From the NCBI GenBank assembly GCA_035576005.1, contig DATLXH010000147.1:1-59090 (forward strand): a stretch of DNA of 59,090 nucleotides, written 5' to 3'. A program made the position numbers and the translations under genes. The notes under the pieces were generated by a model that was not told the origin of the DNA, searched no databases, and was given only the letters and a program-made list of their open reading frames with translations. Positions 59,056 through 59,090 of the stretch are shown piece by piece. How positions within the stretch are numbered: position 1 is the first letter of the stretch; every line of letters begins with the position of its first letter. This DNA comes from DATLXH01 sp035576005. Lineage in GTDB: Bacteria; Acidobacteriota; Thermoanaerobaculia; Gp7-AA8.

Positions 59056-59090
59056 CTCAACGACGTCAGACAGTGAACCGGTGTCATCAG

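Overview
The window is high-GC bacterial chromosome, densely coded on both strands and entirely protein-coding plus repeats; I see no rRNA, tRNA or CRISPR array. The gene repertoire (several Ser/Thr kinases fused to TolB-like/TPR or STAND-ATPase/TPR modules, a secreted seven-bladed Kelch protein, GHL10 glycosidase-like protein, DUF5666, DUF5985 and DUF2254 proteins, PspA) suggests Acidobacteriota or a close neighbour, probably an environmental or metagenome-derived genome. That placement is inference from gene content only.

Layout. 1-8.3 kb: repeat element, Kelch protein, SGNH hydrolase, the tail of a luciferase-like monooxygenase, and two tandem receptor-like Ser/Thr kinases, the second frameshifted. 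8.3-15.6 kb (all minus): GAF-PAS protein, SpoIIE-type phosphatase remnant, two small DUF5985 membrane proteins with a winged-helix-like partner, and a trehalose operon in which a membrane-anchored trehalose-6-phosphate synthase and OtsB precede a NarL-type two-component pair. 15.8-25.4 kb: a HAD-IIB protein lacking its nucleophile, a 59-residue gene preceded by a tandem repeat carrying Shine-Dalgarno-like cores, MMPL transporter, YihY/BrkB, DUF305, L,D-transpeptidase, a cupredoxin-like lipoprotein and a disrupted diguanylate cyclase. 25.4-31.8 kb: nonsense-interrupted genes, a DUF4118-type histidine kinase behind a LuxR HTH fragment, phospholipase-D/cardiolipin synthase, and an ion channel with a non-canonical pore. 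31.8-42.3 kb: kinase fragment, GHL10 protein, DUF1761, kinase-STAND-TPR protein, DUF4242, acyl-CoA dehydrogenase, a complete 183-bp inverted-repeat element, EamA permease, DUF5666 protein.

42.4-53.0 kb looks like a defence and stress island on the minus strand: an ECF sigma factor with a Cys-rich tail preceded by a 24-residue Cys-rich peptide and a strong hairpin; an AAA ATPase/DUF4276 pair with its own apparently leaderless promoter; and a six-gene, translationally coupled type I restriction operon (hsdR, nucleotidyltransferase-like, 60-residue protein, hsdS, hsdM, 240-residue unknown). 53-59 kb: secreted unknown, a PspA/IM30 pair, a 50-bp inverted repeat between convergent genes, a Tat-exported amine oxidase, a membrane-anchored solute-binding/LysM protein, and two kinds of repeat element.

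Two themes recur. Broken or truncated genes are frequent (about ten), which means either relaxed selection or uncorrected assembly errors. At least two families of palindromic, MITE- or REP-like elements sit at gene ends. The best candidates for something undescribed are the Cys-rich peptide/hairpin/ECF cassette, the extended type I restriction operon with the adjacent ATPase/DUF4276 pair, and the membrane-anchored trehalose synthase operon.
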